Positions 51,624 through 60,537 of a stretch of 64,000 bases of DNA are shown in pieces. Below the pieces are notes generated by a model that saw only the letters and a program-made list of their open reading frames with translations, was not told the DNA's origin and did not search any database. The translations under genes and the position numbers were made by a program. Location of the stretch: positions 42,378 to 106,377 of the forward strand of contig CAKPVJ010000004.1 of NCBI GenBank assembly GCA_934193515.1, in the 5' to 3' direction. Position 1 is the stretch's first letter; each line of letters opens with the position of its first letter. The stretch comes from an uncultured Megasphaera sp. (GTDB lineage: Bacteria; Bacillota; Negativicutes; Veillonellales; Megasphaeraceae).

Positions 51624-51661
51624 TCACAAAAAGGCTGTCGCTCGTGCGACAGCCTTTTTGT
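51624..51661. terminator. Bidirectional terminator
   Basis: CACAAAAAGGCTGTCG pairs with CGACAGCCTTTTTGTG around CTCGTG, between the kinase-like gene and the convergent AraC gene. Confidence 0.92.
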
Positions 51662-51700
51662 GATAGTTTGTAGTAAAAAAATGACACTAACCACTACAAA

Positions 51701-52549
51701 CTAATGCTTAACCCATTTTTGGCGGTATTCTCCAGGGGTAATGCCGAAGGTCTTGCGGAATACATTTTGGAAATAATTGGAATTGTTGTAGCCGACGCTG
51801 ACGGCGATACGGGTGATGCTCATATCGGTATTAATCAGCAGATTCTGCGCTTCGCCAATGCGGCGCAAAATGACATACTGCATCGGCGAAAATCCGACAT
51901 CATTTTTGAAGAAATGGGACAAATAATATTCATTGACGCCGGCATACGCGGCAATATCGCGGAGACGAAGCGTTTCCGTATAATGCTGGTCAATATACTG
52001 AATAATTTTTTGGGTCAGCGGCGAGTGCGTGTTTTGATGCAGCACGGCATGTTCATCGATAATCGTCTTGATTTTGGCGATGAGCGCAGCAGCCAGCGGT
52101 GCCGTAATTTCTGCGGCGTATTTGCTCTGTCCATTGTTTTCGATGATTTGAAAGAGATGAAGTATATCCCAAAATGATTCTTTGCAGCTGACAATCGGAC
52201 TGTATATATCATCAATGATTTTATTCTTTTCCAGATGAGCTAGTTTTACATTGCTGACGGCCAGGCAGTACGTACAGAGATGGTTGCCGCTGCCGCCGAA
52301 TTCATCGTGGACGACGTTGCTGTTGTAGAGAATCAAATCGCCTTTTTTCGCCGTATAGCGTTTTTGGTTGATAATATAAATGCCGGCGCCTTCATATACC
52401 AAGAGAATTTCTACTAAATCTTTATGCGAGTGCATGGTCCGGGGCAGATGAGAGTTATCCGCGCCGACATTGCAGATATATTCGGGTTTGGGGATATATC
52501 CTTTTGTAAAAATGGGATGATATTCGTTTTTGAAAAAATACTGCAGCAT
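51701..52549 (-). CDS. AraC-family regulator, downstream of iolG
   Basis: 282 aa. N-terminal cupin-like sensor domain (RTMHSHKDLVEILLVYEGAG), C-terminal double helix-turn-helix (LRLRDIAAYAGVNEYYLSHFF, SPMQYVILRRIGEAQNLL, ITRIAVSVGYNNSNYFQNVF). ATG 52549 with minus-strand GAGG is preferred to the longer frame. It and the second AraC at 53.9-54.8 kb are paralogues flanking iolG and may respond to inositol or inositol phosphates; the ligand is inferred. Confidence 0.9.
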   Translation of the reverse strand: MLQYFFKNEYHPIFTKGYIPKPEYICNVGADNSHLPRTMHSHKDLVEILLVYEGAGIYIINQKRYTAKKGDLILYNSNVVHDEFGGSGNHLCTYCLAVSNVKLAHLEKNKIIDDIYSPIVSCKESFWDILHLFQIIENNGQSKYAAEITAPLAAALIAKIKTIIDEHAVLHQNTHSPLTQKIIQYIDQHYTETLRLRDIAAYAGVNEYYLSHFFKNDVGFSPMQYVILRRIGEAQNLLINTDMSITRIAVSVGYNNSNYFQNVFRKTFGITPGEYRQKWVKH

Positions 52550-52614
52550 GGTAAATACCTCGTGCCTTTCTAAAATCAATCAGGACAGAGAATGAGCAGT
52601 GCCAATACATACAC

Positions 52615-52648
52615 AAAAAGAGCCGGGAGAGAGACCGGCTCTTTTTGG
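52615..52648. terminator. Terminator between iolG and the AraC gene
   Basis: AAAAAGAGCCGG pairs with CCGGCTCTTTTT, loop GAGAGAGA. It ends iolG transcription on the minus strand ahead of the AraC gene. Confidence 0.88.
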
Positions 52649-52713
52649 TTTGCAGCTGGAAGGCTGCAAGGAGAAGAAAAGGAGTATGTATTATAAAAAG
52701 AGATGATGCAGAA

Positions 52714-53739
52714 TTAGAGATTGTATTCTTTGCGGATTTCGTCGATTTTGACCGGACGATGTTCTGCAACAGATTTTTTAGCAGCCAAACCGATGAGAAC
52801 AGGAGCTAAGCCGTCGTTTGCATTGACCGGTGTAGCTGTGTCGTTGACGATAGCTTCTACGAAGGAATCGATTTCAGAAGCATATGCTGCCATGTAGCGT
52901 TCGAGGAAGAAGAACATCGGTTTTTCAGCTACGACGCCGTCTTTGCCGCTGAATACAGCGTTGGAATCGGAATCGTTGGAAATAGCGATGCAGCCTTCTG
53001 TGCCGAATACTTCAGCTCTCTGGTCATAGCCATAGCAAGCTGCGCGGCAGTTGTCGATAACAGCTGTTGCGCCGTTGTCGAGTTTCAATGTAATAACGGC
53101 GGTGTCGATATCGCCTGCTTTGCCGATTTCCGGATCTACTGTTACAGAACCTTCAGCATAAACTTCTTCAACTTCTGCGCCGGAGAGGTAACGAACCATA
53201 TCAAAATCATGGATTGTCATATCGAGGAAAATACCGCCGGATACTTTTACATAGTCAATCGAAGGAGGTTCCGGGTCACGGGACGTAATTTTGATAATCT
53301 GCTGTTTGCCAACTTTGCCAGCTGCGACTGCGTCGTGAATAGCTTTGAAGTTGTGGTCGAAACGGCGGTTGAAGCCAACCTGGTATTTTTTACCGGATTT
53401 TTCAACAACAGCGAGAACTTCTTTGATTTTTTCTACGTCGTGGTCGATTGGTTTTTCACAGAAAACGTGTTTGCCAGCCTGAAGAGCTTCGATAGAAATT
53501 TTGGAGTGCTGGTCTGTAGAAGCGCAAATCAAAACAGCTTCGATAGCCGGATCTTCCAAGATTTTTTTGTAGTCTGTATAAGCTTCCTGAATACCCATGG
53601 ACTGAGCCCAAGCTTTTGTATTGTCATTGAGGAACGGGTCAGCAATTGCTTTTACCTGTGCGTTTTTTACAAATTTGGAAATACTTTCGCCATGTACGCG
53701 GCCGATACGGCCTGCACCGATGATACCAACATTAATCAT
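52714..53739 (-). CDS. iolG: myo-Inositol 2-dehydrogenase
   Basis: 341 aa, GFO/IDH/MocA family. NAD loop GIIGAGRIGRVHGESI (residues 5-20), HVFCEKPIDHD (catalytic Lys), and DMTIHDFDMVRYL (D-x3-H-D active-site motif) are characteristic of IolG. Oxidises myo-inositol to scyllo-inosose, the entry step that the iol operon at 38.8 kb lacks. It is transcribed on the opposite strand with its own promoter region (minus-strand TATAAT at 53832-53827) and flanked by two AraC genes. Confidence 0.94.
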   Translation of the reverse strand: MINVGIIGAGRIGRVHGESISKFVKNAQVKAIADPFLNDNTKAWAQSMGIQEAYTDYKKILEDPAIEAVLICASTDQHSKISIEALQAGKHVFCEKPIDHDVEKIKEVLAVVEKSGKKYQVGFNRRFDHNFKAIHDAVAAGKVGKQQIIKITSRDPEPPSIDYVKVSGGIFLDMTIHDFDMVRYLSGAEVEEVYAEGSVTVDPEIGKAGDIDTAVITLKLDNGATAVIDNCRAACYGYDQRAEVFGTEGCIAISNDSDSNAVFSGKDGVVAEKPMFFFLERYMAAYASEIDSFVEAIVNDTATPVNANDGLAPVLIGLAAKKSVAEHRPVKIDEIRKEYNL

Positions 53740-53922
53740 TGTCTAATGTCCACCTTTCTGTGTTACTAGTTGCTTTTGTAAAAATTAAGATAATAAGTTG
53801 AATATGTCTTGGTTATCTTTGTACATATTATAACACAAAGAGGCAAAGGTAACATCAAAAATATTGCTGTTTTTTTTGAAAAAAACAGGGGTATTTACGG
53901 CGATTTTCAGACCAATATATAA

Positions 53923-54783
53923 TTATTTGCTTTTCCAGGCCTTGCGATATTTGCCTGGAGGCATACCGACAATGTTGTTGAAGACGCTTTGAAAATAGTT
54001 GGAATTGTTCCAGCCGCAGCGCATGGCAATTTCGGTGACAGTCAAATCCGTCGAAAGAAGCATGTTTTGTGCTTCACCAATACGGCGGTGTGTGACGTAC
54101 TGCATCGGCGAATAGCCAATCGTCTTTTTGAAAGTATGTGACAAATAATACGTATTCATGTGCAAGGCTTCGGCAATTTGCGGCAGTTTTAAATTTTCCA
54201 GATAATGCTCATCTATATATTCCTTTATTTGCAGTCCCAAATTATAGGATTTTGCTTTGGCGTAATCCTTGGATTCATGAATGAGCTTGTGCAGCATAAA
54301 TAAAAAACTATATACCAAATGATTGGCCGTCTGCGCTTCATGCGGTGACGTAGCCAGAGGAGCCAGCTCCAGCAGAATGACCGCATAAGAAGTCAGCATG
54401 GGTTGGTATGTTTTGGTGTGCAAAATCGGATAGGCTTCGTTGTCGATGAGCTGATGGGGTGCTAATCCTTTAAAATGAAGATTTTTGATATCCAGGCCTA
54501 TGATTTTATAGGCCTGGTTTTTTTGTGCTACTGCTGTGCCGTGCAGCGTACCTGCATTGATGCAGGCAATATCGCCGGCATTCAGAGTATATTTTTCGTG
54601 TCCCAGTGTGCAGACACAGGAGCCTTCTAATACAAATAATATGCTGGCACAGTCTTCGTGGCTGTGCAGACTGCGAAAAATAGGTGCACTATTTTCTGTG
54701 AACATATTCACTAATGCCAGACGGGGCAGCGTATTTTCTTTAAAAATAGTATACGTTGAATCAGTAAATAAATATTGCGGCAT
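53923..54783 (-). CDS. AraC-family regulator, divergent from the phytate genes
   Basis: 286 aa. Cupin sensor domain (SLHSHEDCASILFVLEG) and AraC DNA-binding domain (LKLPQIAEALHMNTYYLSHTF, YSPMQYVTHRRIGEAQNMLL, VTEIAMRCGWNNSNYFQSVF). Closely similar in design to the AraC beside iolG. Divergent from the organophosphate antiporter, phosphoesterase and phytase genes across a 404-base gap (54784-55187), making it the best candidate regulator of that block. The gap is AT-rich with no ORF; I see no clear direct-repeat operator by eye. Confidence 0.9.
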   Translation of the reverse strand: MPQYLFTDSTYTIFKENTLPRLALVNMFTENSAPIFRSLHSHEDCASILFVLEGSCVCTLGHEKYTLNAGDIACINAGTLHGTAVAQKNQAYKIIGLDIKNLHFKGLAPHQLIDNEAYPILHTKTYQPMLTSYAVILLELAPLATSPHEAQTANHLVYSFLFMLHKLIHESKDYAKAKSYNLGLQIKEYIDEHYLENLKLPQIAEALHMNTYYLSHTFKKTIGYSPMQYVTHRRIGEAQNMLLSTDLTVTEIAMRCGWNNSNYFQSVFNNIVGMPPGKYRKAWKSK

Positions 54784-55187
54784 GAATAAAAACCCCCAGA
54801 AATAGGTAAAAAATAAGAAAGCATAATGCGAAAAAACAAAATTTTAGAGAAAGCCCCAGAAGTATAACAATATTTCAAAGGCAAAATGCGTTGAAAACAA
54901 CTACAATAAGTACATCAAGAGTTAGTTTTGAGTAAGTCTTAAAACATTCACCGTAAAACATCACACATATTGGGGTAAACTTCAATCAGTTAGCGCAATT
55001 TCACCCTTTTATATTAGCAAATAAAGAGTTAAAACTCCATAACATAACCAGATTTATGCTTAAATGGTATAGGGGAACCATTTTATATTACAAAAAAAGA
55101 TATTATGAGGAAGTATTTACCATGTATTCCTCATCATATATAAATTTCAATCTACCACAATAAAATACACAAAAGGAGCGATTGATT

Positions 55188-56540
55188 ATGTTGAAATGGT
55201 TTTTGACAGGTGCGGATAAACCCCGTATCCAGGATCAAAGCAAGATCCATCAGATGTATCACAATGCGCGGTTACAATCTGTTACGGCCATGATTTTAGG
55301 CTATGGTATGTATTATGTTATGCGTATGACTCTCGGCGTTGCTAAAAAGCCAATGATTGAAGCCGGCTTTACGCCGACTCAGCTGGGTGCTATCGGGGCA
55401 GCCATGCTGATTGCGATTGCTGTCGGCAAATGTGCCAACGGATTTATTGCCGATTACTGCAATATCAAAAAAATTGTACCGCTTGGCCTGTTGGGCGCAG
55501 CTATCGTCAATACGATTTTAGGCTTTACGGATCAGTACTGGGTATTCTTAGTCCTTTGGTTTATCAATGGCTGCTTCCAGTCCATGGGGTCCGCACCCTG
55601 CATCGTATCGTTGTCTCAGTGGTTCTCCAAGAGCCAGCTTGCGACATATTACGGTATTTTCAGTATTGCCCATTACGTTGGTGAAGGGGCTACGTACTTA
55701 GGTACGGCTATGATTATCGTCGCCTTTGGATGGCATGCGGCATTCTTTGTACCAGGCGTTGCCTGCATCGTACTCGCATTCATTATGTACCGCTTTATGC
55801 ATGACCGTCCGGAAACATACGGCCTTCCGTCTGCCAATGAATATGAAGGCGAAGCTGTACAGGAAAAAGAAGAACAAAAAGTATCTTCCAAAGAAGCACA
55901 GCTGCTCGTTTTGAAAAATCCGTATGTATGGCTCTTATCTTTGGCAGCTATCTGCTTAGGTATTTCTCGTTACTCCATTTCCAGCTGGGGCGTTATTTTC
56001 CTGCAGGAAGCTAAAGGTCTTGACCTCGTAACAGCCGGCAGTATTATGGCATTGTCCCCGATTCTCGGCGGCGTAGGTTCGTTCTTATCCGGTTTTATTT
56101 CTGATAAAATTTTCAAATCCCATCATTCTGTTACAACGATTGTATTTGGTATTGTTATGCTTATCGGTATTGCCGGTGTGTGCTTCGTACCGGCTGGCGC
56201 ACCGACAGTCGCAGCTGCTTTCGTAGCTATCTTTGGCTTTGGCCTTGGCGTTATCCTTTGCTTTGTCGGCGGTCTTTTGGCTGTTGACCTCTGCCCGAGA
56301 AAAGCAACAGGCGCAGCCATGGGCGTTATCGGCCTTACGGCATACGGCGGCGCAGCCCTGCAGGATATTGTCAATGGGTTCCTCATGGATTCTGCAAAAG
56401 TTGTTACCAACGGTGTCACTGTATATCATTTTGAAACCATCATGATGTTCTGGATTGGCTCTGTTGCTATTATGACAGCGTTGATTATCCCGACATTGTG
56501 GGCAAAGAAACATAAAGAAGAAAACGAAGAAGCAGCGTAA
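55188..56540 (+). CDS. Organophosphate:Pi antiporter (OPA family, GlpT/UhpT-like MFS)
   Basis: 450 aa, about twelve spans. OPA-type features are the N-terminal YHNARLQSVTAMILGYGMYYVMR region (Arg in helix 1), KKPMIEAGFTPTQLGAIGAAM, GKCANGFIADYCN and NGCFQSMGSAPCIVSLSQWF. Known members exchange glycerol 3-phosphate, hexose 6-phosphates or phosphoglycerate for phosphate. In front of a phosphoesterase and phytases, an inositol monophosphate is the obvious candidate cargo. AAAGGAG and ATG 55188 define the start; TTG 55182 is less likely. Confidence 0.88.
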   Translation: MLKWFLTGADKPRIQDQSKIHQMYHNARLQSVTAMILGYGMYYVMRMTLGVAKKPMIEAGFTPTQLGAIGAAMLIAIAVGKCANGFIADYCNIKKIVPLGLLGAAIVNTILGFTDQYWVFLVLWFINGCFQSMGSAPCIVSLSQWFSKSQLATYYGIFSIAHYVGEGATYLGTAMIIVAFGWHAAFFVPGVACIVLAFIMYRFMHDRPETYGLPSANEYEGEAVQEKEEQKVSSKEAQLLVLKNPYVWLLSLAAICLGISRYSISSWGVIFLQEAKGLDLVTAGSIMALSPILGGVGSFLSGFISDKIFKSHHSVTTIVFGIVMLIGIAGVCFVPAGAPTVAAAFVAIFGFGLGVILCFVGGLLAVDLCPRKATGAAMGVIGLTAYGGAALQDIVNGFLMDSAKVVTNGVTVYHFETIMMFWIGSVAIMTALIIPTLWAKKHKEENEEAA

Positions 56541-56596
56541 GCATCAGCTGCCTTATACGGATAGTGTGCTGCATCTCTTCGTAACGGAGGAAAACA

Positions 56597-59515
56597 ATGA
56601 AAACAAAGAAGCAAATTTTAAACGGTCCTTATTTACTGGGACTCACAGCTTCGCGCGTTACTATCGCCTGGGAAGCAGCAGAAGAAGGTATCTTCTCTGT
56701 TTCCTACGGTACAGAAAAAACGAATGAAAAAAAAATAACTCCAACGTGTGCAAGAGAATTGCCATGCCGCGAGTATCCGGAAGGATGCTGCCTCTATACG
56801 GCAGAGCTGCCGGCATTGGCTGCAGACACTATCTATGACTATGCGGTGTATGAAGGTGCGAATCTGTTGGTTTCAGACAGATTCGCTACTCTTCCGGCAC
56901 ATCCGGATACCGTGCGGATGGTCACGATTTCCGATTCCCATTTATTCCATACGGAAAAGCAGTTTTCACGTATGGTAGAACGAGAAAAACCGGACTTGAT
57001 TCTTCACGGCGGTGATATTTCGTTTGGTACGGGGTATCAGCGGGAACAGTATGAAGCCAACTGGTTTCAGAAAATTCCTGACGTACTGCGCAAGACGGGT
57101 GTGTACTATGTACCGGGCAACCATGATGACGGCCCGTTTTTCCAGTCCTTTTTCACACAGCCGCAGGCAAACGTCGTTCATGGCATGGAAAACGGCGCAG
57201 CCTTTTCCTTTACATATGGGGCTGCCCATATTGTCATGGCAGACAGCAACCCATGGGGCTTGTTTGAAATGAACGCTGTCAACTCCGGGTTGACGGCAGA
57301 TAAAGAAACGAAGCAGCGTATTGAACAAACGCTGCAGTGGATTGAAGCAGATTTGCAAAGTGAAGCAGCAAAGCAGGCGTCATGGCGTATTGTCATCGTA
57401 CATCATCCGTATACTGATATTTTCAATAATAAATACCTGGTACCGATTGCGGAACGCTGCGGCGTAGACTTGCTTATCGGCGGTCACCTGCATTACTACA
57501 TCAAAGCGACATCCATTGACTGCCGCAAAGGCGCCAAGATGATGTGTGTCTGCCAGGGCAGCACGCAGGAGCCGGAAGCTTCTTTAGAAAAAATTCAGGA
57601 AGACAAACGGCTGCTGAGCGATTTCCCGGAAGTAGCTGCTATCGGTCACAGCAATTACAGTATTTTGGAAGTTACGCAGGATACATTGGAATATAAAACC
57701 TATGGATTCAGCGAAGACGGTGAAGACCAGCTCGTCGATACGATTCATATGAATCATGACGAACCGAAACTCAGCGTGGACGAAGTGCTGCTGCGCCGTC
57801 TGGACAATAACGGCAACATAGAAATCAACTGCCGCGTCAAGAATATCGGCACCTGCCCGGTAACGGCTGTCATCCAGCTCAAAGATAACCGGACGATGCA
57901 CGAAATCAGCTTGTTCGGGACAGAAGAAAATAATCATCTCGTTCTCTTGGAAGCTGGGGAAGAAGCTAAAGTGACGGCATTTTATAAAGCCGCTTCCCAA
58001 GGAGAACATGACATTACAGTACATGGCGAAATGCTGCATATTACTGTATTTGAACCGGAACAGCTGACCTTTGCGCACATGAAAATTTTCCCTGGCAAAG
58101 GTGCTGCGTCAGACAGTTTGGTTGCCAGCATCGTTGCGACCAACAATCTGGATAAAGAAATATTTGTAACGGTACCGTTGTATATTGATCAGCGTGTAGC
58201 CGAATCGAAAAATCTCTTTTTCCGGGGCCATGAAAAAAAATCTATCGAATTTCAATATAAGTTTAAGCAGGGCGGCAGCTATCAAGTCAGCATTGCCGAC
58301 CAGCTTCCCAAAGAAATTCAAATTGAAGGCGGCATTCGCATCGTTCCCCGTATTCATGATAAATCAGGAAACGGCCATTATGCGCTCTTGAGAGGAACGC
58401 CGAAAGTTGTCGTCAGCAAAGATCGCGCAGAGGTTCATTTTGAACACTACGGCGACTATATCGAAATTCCGGCAAGTACGGATTTCAATGTCGATACAGG
58501 CTTTACCTCCATGGTCTGGGCTAATGTGGACAGACTGGCAAAGCCGAATGAAATGGGACATAATCCCTTGATGGTTCGCGGCAAATCCGTAGGCTGGGGC
58601 GCAACGTATTTCTTGCGCATGGTCATTGAACGGGCCGGCGGTCTCAAATGGGGGACATGCCATGATATTACCGAATATTCCTGGCAGGGCGGCCATGCCA
58701 ATATTGGCAGCTGGACGCACTACAGTATGGCATTTGATAAAAATCGCGGCGGCGATTCCTGGTGCGATAGTAAAAATGTTGCCCATGTATCCGGCATTGC
58801 GCCGGAATGTACATTCCGCCAATGGGACAGTGAACCGATTTTTGTAGGATATTCCTATATTGGACATATCATTCCGGAAATCGATCGTCCTAAATACTTT
58901 ACGCATCTTCCCGGCAGTGTCAGCCAAGTTCGCTTTTACAAAACCGGCTTGACGGAAAAAGAAAACGCACAGATATATGCAGAGCCCAATAAAAAAGGTC
59001 CGAAATGCAGTGCGTTGGCTGCTTGGTATGATTTCCGCGATATTTTGACTGTAGGAACGCATACGACGGAATGGCGTCATCCGACGATTTTCGCGCCGAA
59101 GTTCTTGACGGAAAAGAAATATTGGGAATTTAGACAGATGAAAGTTAAGACCGTATTGCCCCTGCAGGCAGGCTTGAAAGCGACTGTCGAAGTATCCGAT
59201 GATGGCGCAACGGTCAAAGATTCACTAAAAGTCGTGCTGAAAGATGGGACAAACTATATCGACCTGACACCGCTGGCTGCGGCACAATATGTCCGCATTG
59301 TGACTGAATTTGCGGCAGAAGTCAACGCCGAAGGTACGTATATTCCGGAACTTAAGGAATATCAGATTACAGCATGCAATGAAACAGATTTTACGGAAAT
59401 GTTCTGGTCCACTCGCAAGGATTGGGAGAAAGGTACCTTTACGGGTGCCGTCGGCTTTGCTCCTGTAGACAGATTGCGGGAATATCCGGAATACACAGAC
59501 GTAATACATGGTTAG
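56597..59515 (+). CDS. Large calcineurin-like metallophosphoesterase with C-terminal LamG-like domain, no signal peptide
   Basis: 972 aa. Order of parts: fibronectin-like N-terminal domain of purple-acid-phosphatase type (residues about 8-105); metallophosphoesterase about 108-330 with ISDSHLF, LHGGDISFG, VPGNHDDG, IVIVHHP and GGHLHYY (all metal ligands present); Ig-like segments about 385-580; a LamG/concanavalin-like domain about 590-790 (DKSGNGHYALLRG, TSMVWANVD); and a C-terminal beta segment with an EVSDDG start, possibly sugar-binding. The N-terminus MKTKKQILNGPYLLGL has no export signal, so the protein appears cytoplasmic despite its secreted-type modules. Between the antiporter and the phytase; proposed to dephosphorylate imported inositol phosphate. 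Confidence 0.83.
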   Translation: MKTKKQILNGPYLLGLTASRVTIAWEAAEEGIFSVSYGTEKTNEKKITPTCARELPCREYPEGCCLYTAELPALAADTIYDYAVYEGANLLVSDRFATLPAHPDTVRMVTISDSHLFHTEKQFSRMVEREKPDLILHGGDISFGTGYQREQYEANWFQKIPDVLRKTGVYYVPGNHDDGPFFQSFFTQPQANVVHGMENGAAFSFTYGAAHIVMADSNPWGLFEMNAVNSGLTADKETKQRIEQTLQWIEADLQSEAAKQASWRIVIVHHPYTDIFNNKYLVPIAERCGVDLLIGGHLHYYIKATSIDCRKGAKMMCVCQGSTQEPEASLEKIQEDKRLLSDFPEVAAIGHSNYSILEVTQDTLEYKTYGFSEDGEDQLVDTIHMNHDEPKLSVDEVLLRRLDNNGNIEINCRVKNIGTCPVTAVIQLKDNRTMHEISLFGTEENNHLVLLEAGEEAKVTAFYKAASQGEHDITVHGEMLHITVFEPEQLTFAHMKIFPGKGAASDSLVASIVATNNLDKEIFVTVPLYIDQRVAESKNLFFRGHEKKSIEFQYKFKQGGSYQVSIADQLPKEIQIEGGIRIVPRIHDKSGNGHYALLRGTPKVVVSKDRAEVHFEHYGDYIEIPASTDFNVDTGFTSMVWANVDRLAKPNEMGHNPLMVRGKSVGWGATYFLRMVIERAGGLKWGTCHDITEYSWQGGHANIGSWTHYSMAFDKNRGGDSWCDSKNVAHVSGIAPECTFRQWDSEPIFVGYSYIGHIIPEIDRPKYFTHLPGSVSQVRFYKTGLTEKENAQIYAEPNKKGPKCSALAAWYDFRDILTVGTHTTEWRHPTIFAPKFLTEKKYWEFRQMKVKTVLPLQAGLKATVEVSDDGATVKDSLKVVLKDGTNYIDLTPLAAAQYVRIVTEFAAEVNAEGTYIPELKEYQITACNETDFTEMFWSTRKDWEKGTFTGAVGFAPVDRLREYPEYTDVIHG

Positions 59516-59549
59516 TATTAAAAATTTATATAAAAGGAGATGTAGAAGT

Positions 59550-60500
59550 ATGTTAAACAAGAAGTACAAATTAAAAACATCCGCATTAGTAGTAGGTTTG
59601 ATGCTCTGCTGCAGCGCTGTATTTGCAGCAGAACCGGCAGAAGGAGTGCAGTTCGTTAAATTTGACCGTCCTGCCAACGTATCCACTATGCCTGCTAATT
59701 TCCGTACGGCGCAGAGCCAGTACAAACAGTCTAAAACGGGCGTATACCCGACTCGCGAAGGCCTCAACGAATTACAGATGTCCGGCAGCAGCTATTTCTC
59801 TAAAAATGAATTTAAAGAATTGCTGAAAAAGATTCCAAAAGATCGCGTCATCGTTCTCGACCTTCGCAACGAATCCCATGGCTATATCAACGACAATGGT
59901 GTCAGCTGGTACAGCCGCTACAAAACATACAACAAAGGCCTCAATGCCAAAGAAGTAAACAAACGCGAAAAAGCATTGCTCAAAGATGCCAAAGCAGCCG
60001 GCACGATTAACATCGCAACACAGGCCAAAAATAAATCCATCGCTTCCTTGACAGAAGTCAAAGTAGATTCTGTTATGACAGAACGTGAATTTGTCGAATC
60101 CATGGGTGTCAAATACTATCGTATCCCCATTATGGATTACAGTGCTCCGACGCGTGCCAACATTGACCAGTTTGTCAAATTCTATAAATCCCTGCCGAAA
60201 GATGCTTGGATTCATGCACACTGCGAAGCTGGTGTAGGCAGAACGACGATTACCTTGCAGATGATTGATATGATTCACAACGCGACGAAACTCAGCTATG
60301 ACGAAATCATGACTCGTGAAGTATTGCTCGGCGGCCAGGACGTTCGCTTCTCAGCACAGACGACTAAAGACCCGTACAAGAAAGCAAACTATCCGAAACG
60401 TGCTGAATTTACCAAACGGTTCTATGACTATGCAAAAGCACACCCCAACCTGGATATTACATACAGCCAGTGGTGTGAACAACAAGGATATGCTGATTAA
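59550..60500 (+). CDS. PTP-like (cysteine) phytase / inositol polyphosphate phosphatase, single domain
   Basis: 316 aa. Signal peptide residues about 1-26 (LKTSALVVGLMLCCSAVFAA), then one PTP-like phytase domain. P-loop HCEAGVGRTT (about residues 229-238) supplies the nucleophilic Cys and phosphate-binding Arg; DLRNESHGYINDNGVSWY is the family-specific insert. The general-acid loop reads IMDYSAPTRANID where classic phytases have TDHVWP. The C-terminus DITYSQWCEQQGY matches the repeat ends of the tandem enzyme. It is predicted periplasmic. AAAGGAGAT supports ATG 59550, the longer frame overlapping the previous gene. The divergent acid loop suggests different substrate or pH preference. Confidence 0.9.
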   Translation: MLNKKYKLKTSALVVGLMLCCSAVFAAEPAEGVQFVKFDRPANVSTMPANFRTAQSQYKQSKTGVYPTREGLNELQMSGSSYFSKNEFKELLKKIPKDRVIVLDLRNESHGYINDNGVSWYSRYKTYNKGLNAKEVNKREKALLKDAKAAGTINIATQAKNKSIASLTEVKVDSVMTEREFVESMGVKYYRIPIMDYSAPTRANIDQFVKFYKSLPKDAWIHAHCEAGVGRTTITLQMIDMIHNATKLSYDEIMTREVLLGGQDVRFSAQTTKDPYKKANYPKRAEFTKRFYDYAKAHPNLDITYSQWCEQQGYAD

Positions 60501-60537
60501 GGCGTAATCATTTATATAAAAAGGGAGAGGTTTTATT

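Noticed and set aside
54913..54930. 16-base string ATCAAGAGTTAGTTTT shared with the SLH porin leader (about 35110)
   Set aside because: A single AT-rich match of this length can occur by chance in 64 kb and the surrounding bases differ.
56727..56735. A9 run in the metallophosphoesterase gene as a slippage site
   Set aside because: Encodes ordinary Lys codons within a lysine-rich stretch; A runs are common in this genome and no alternative frame product is evident.
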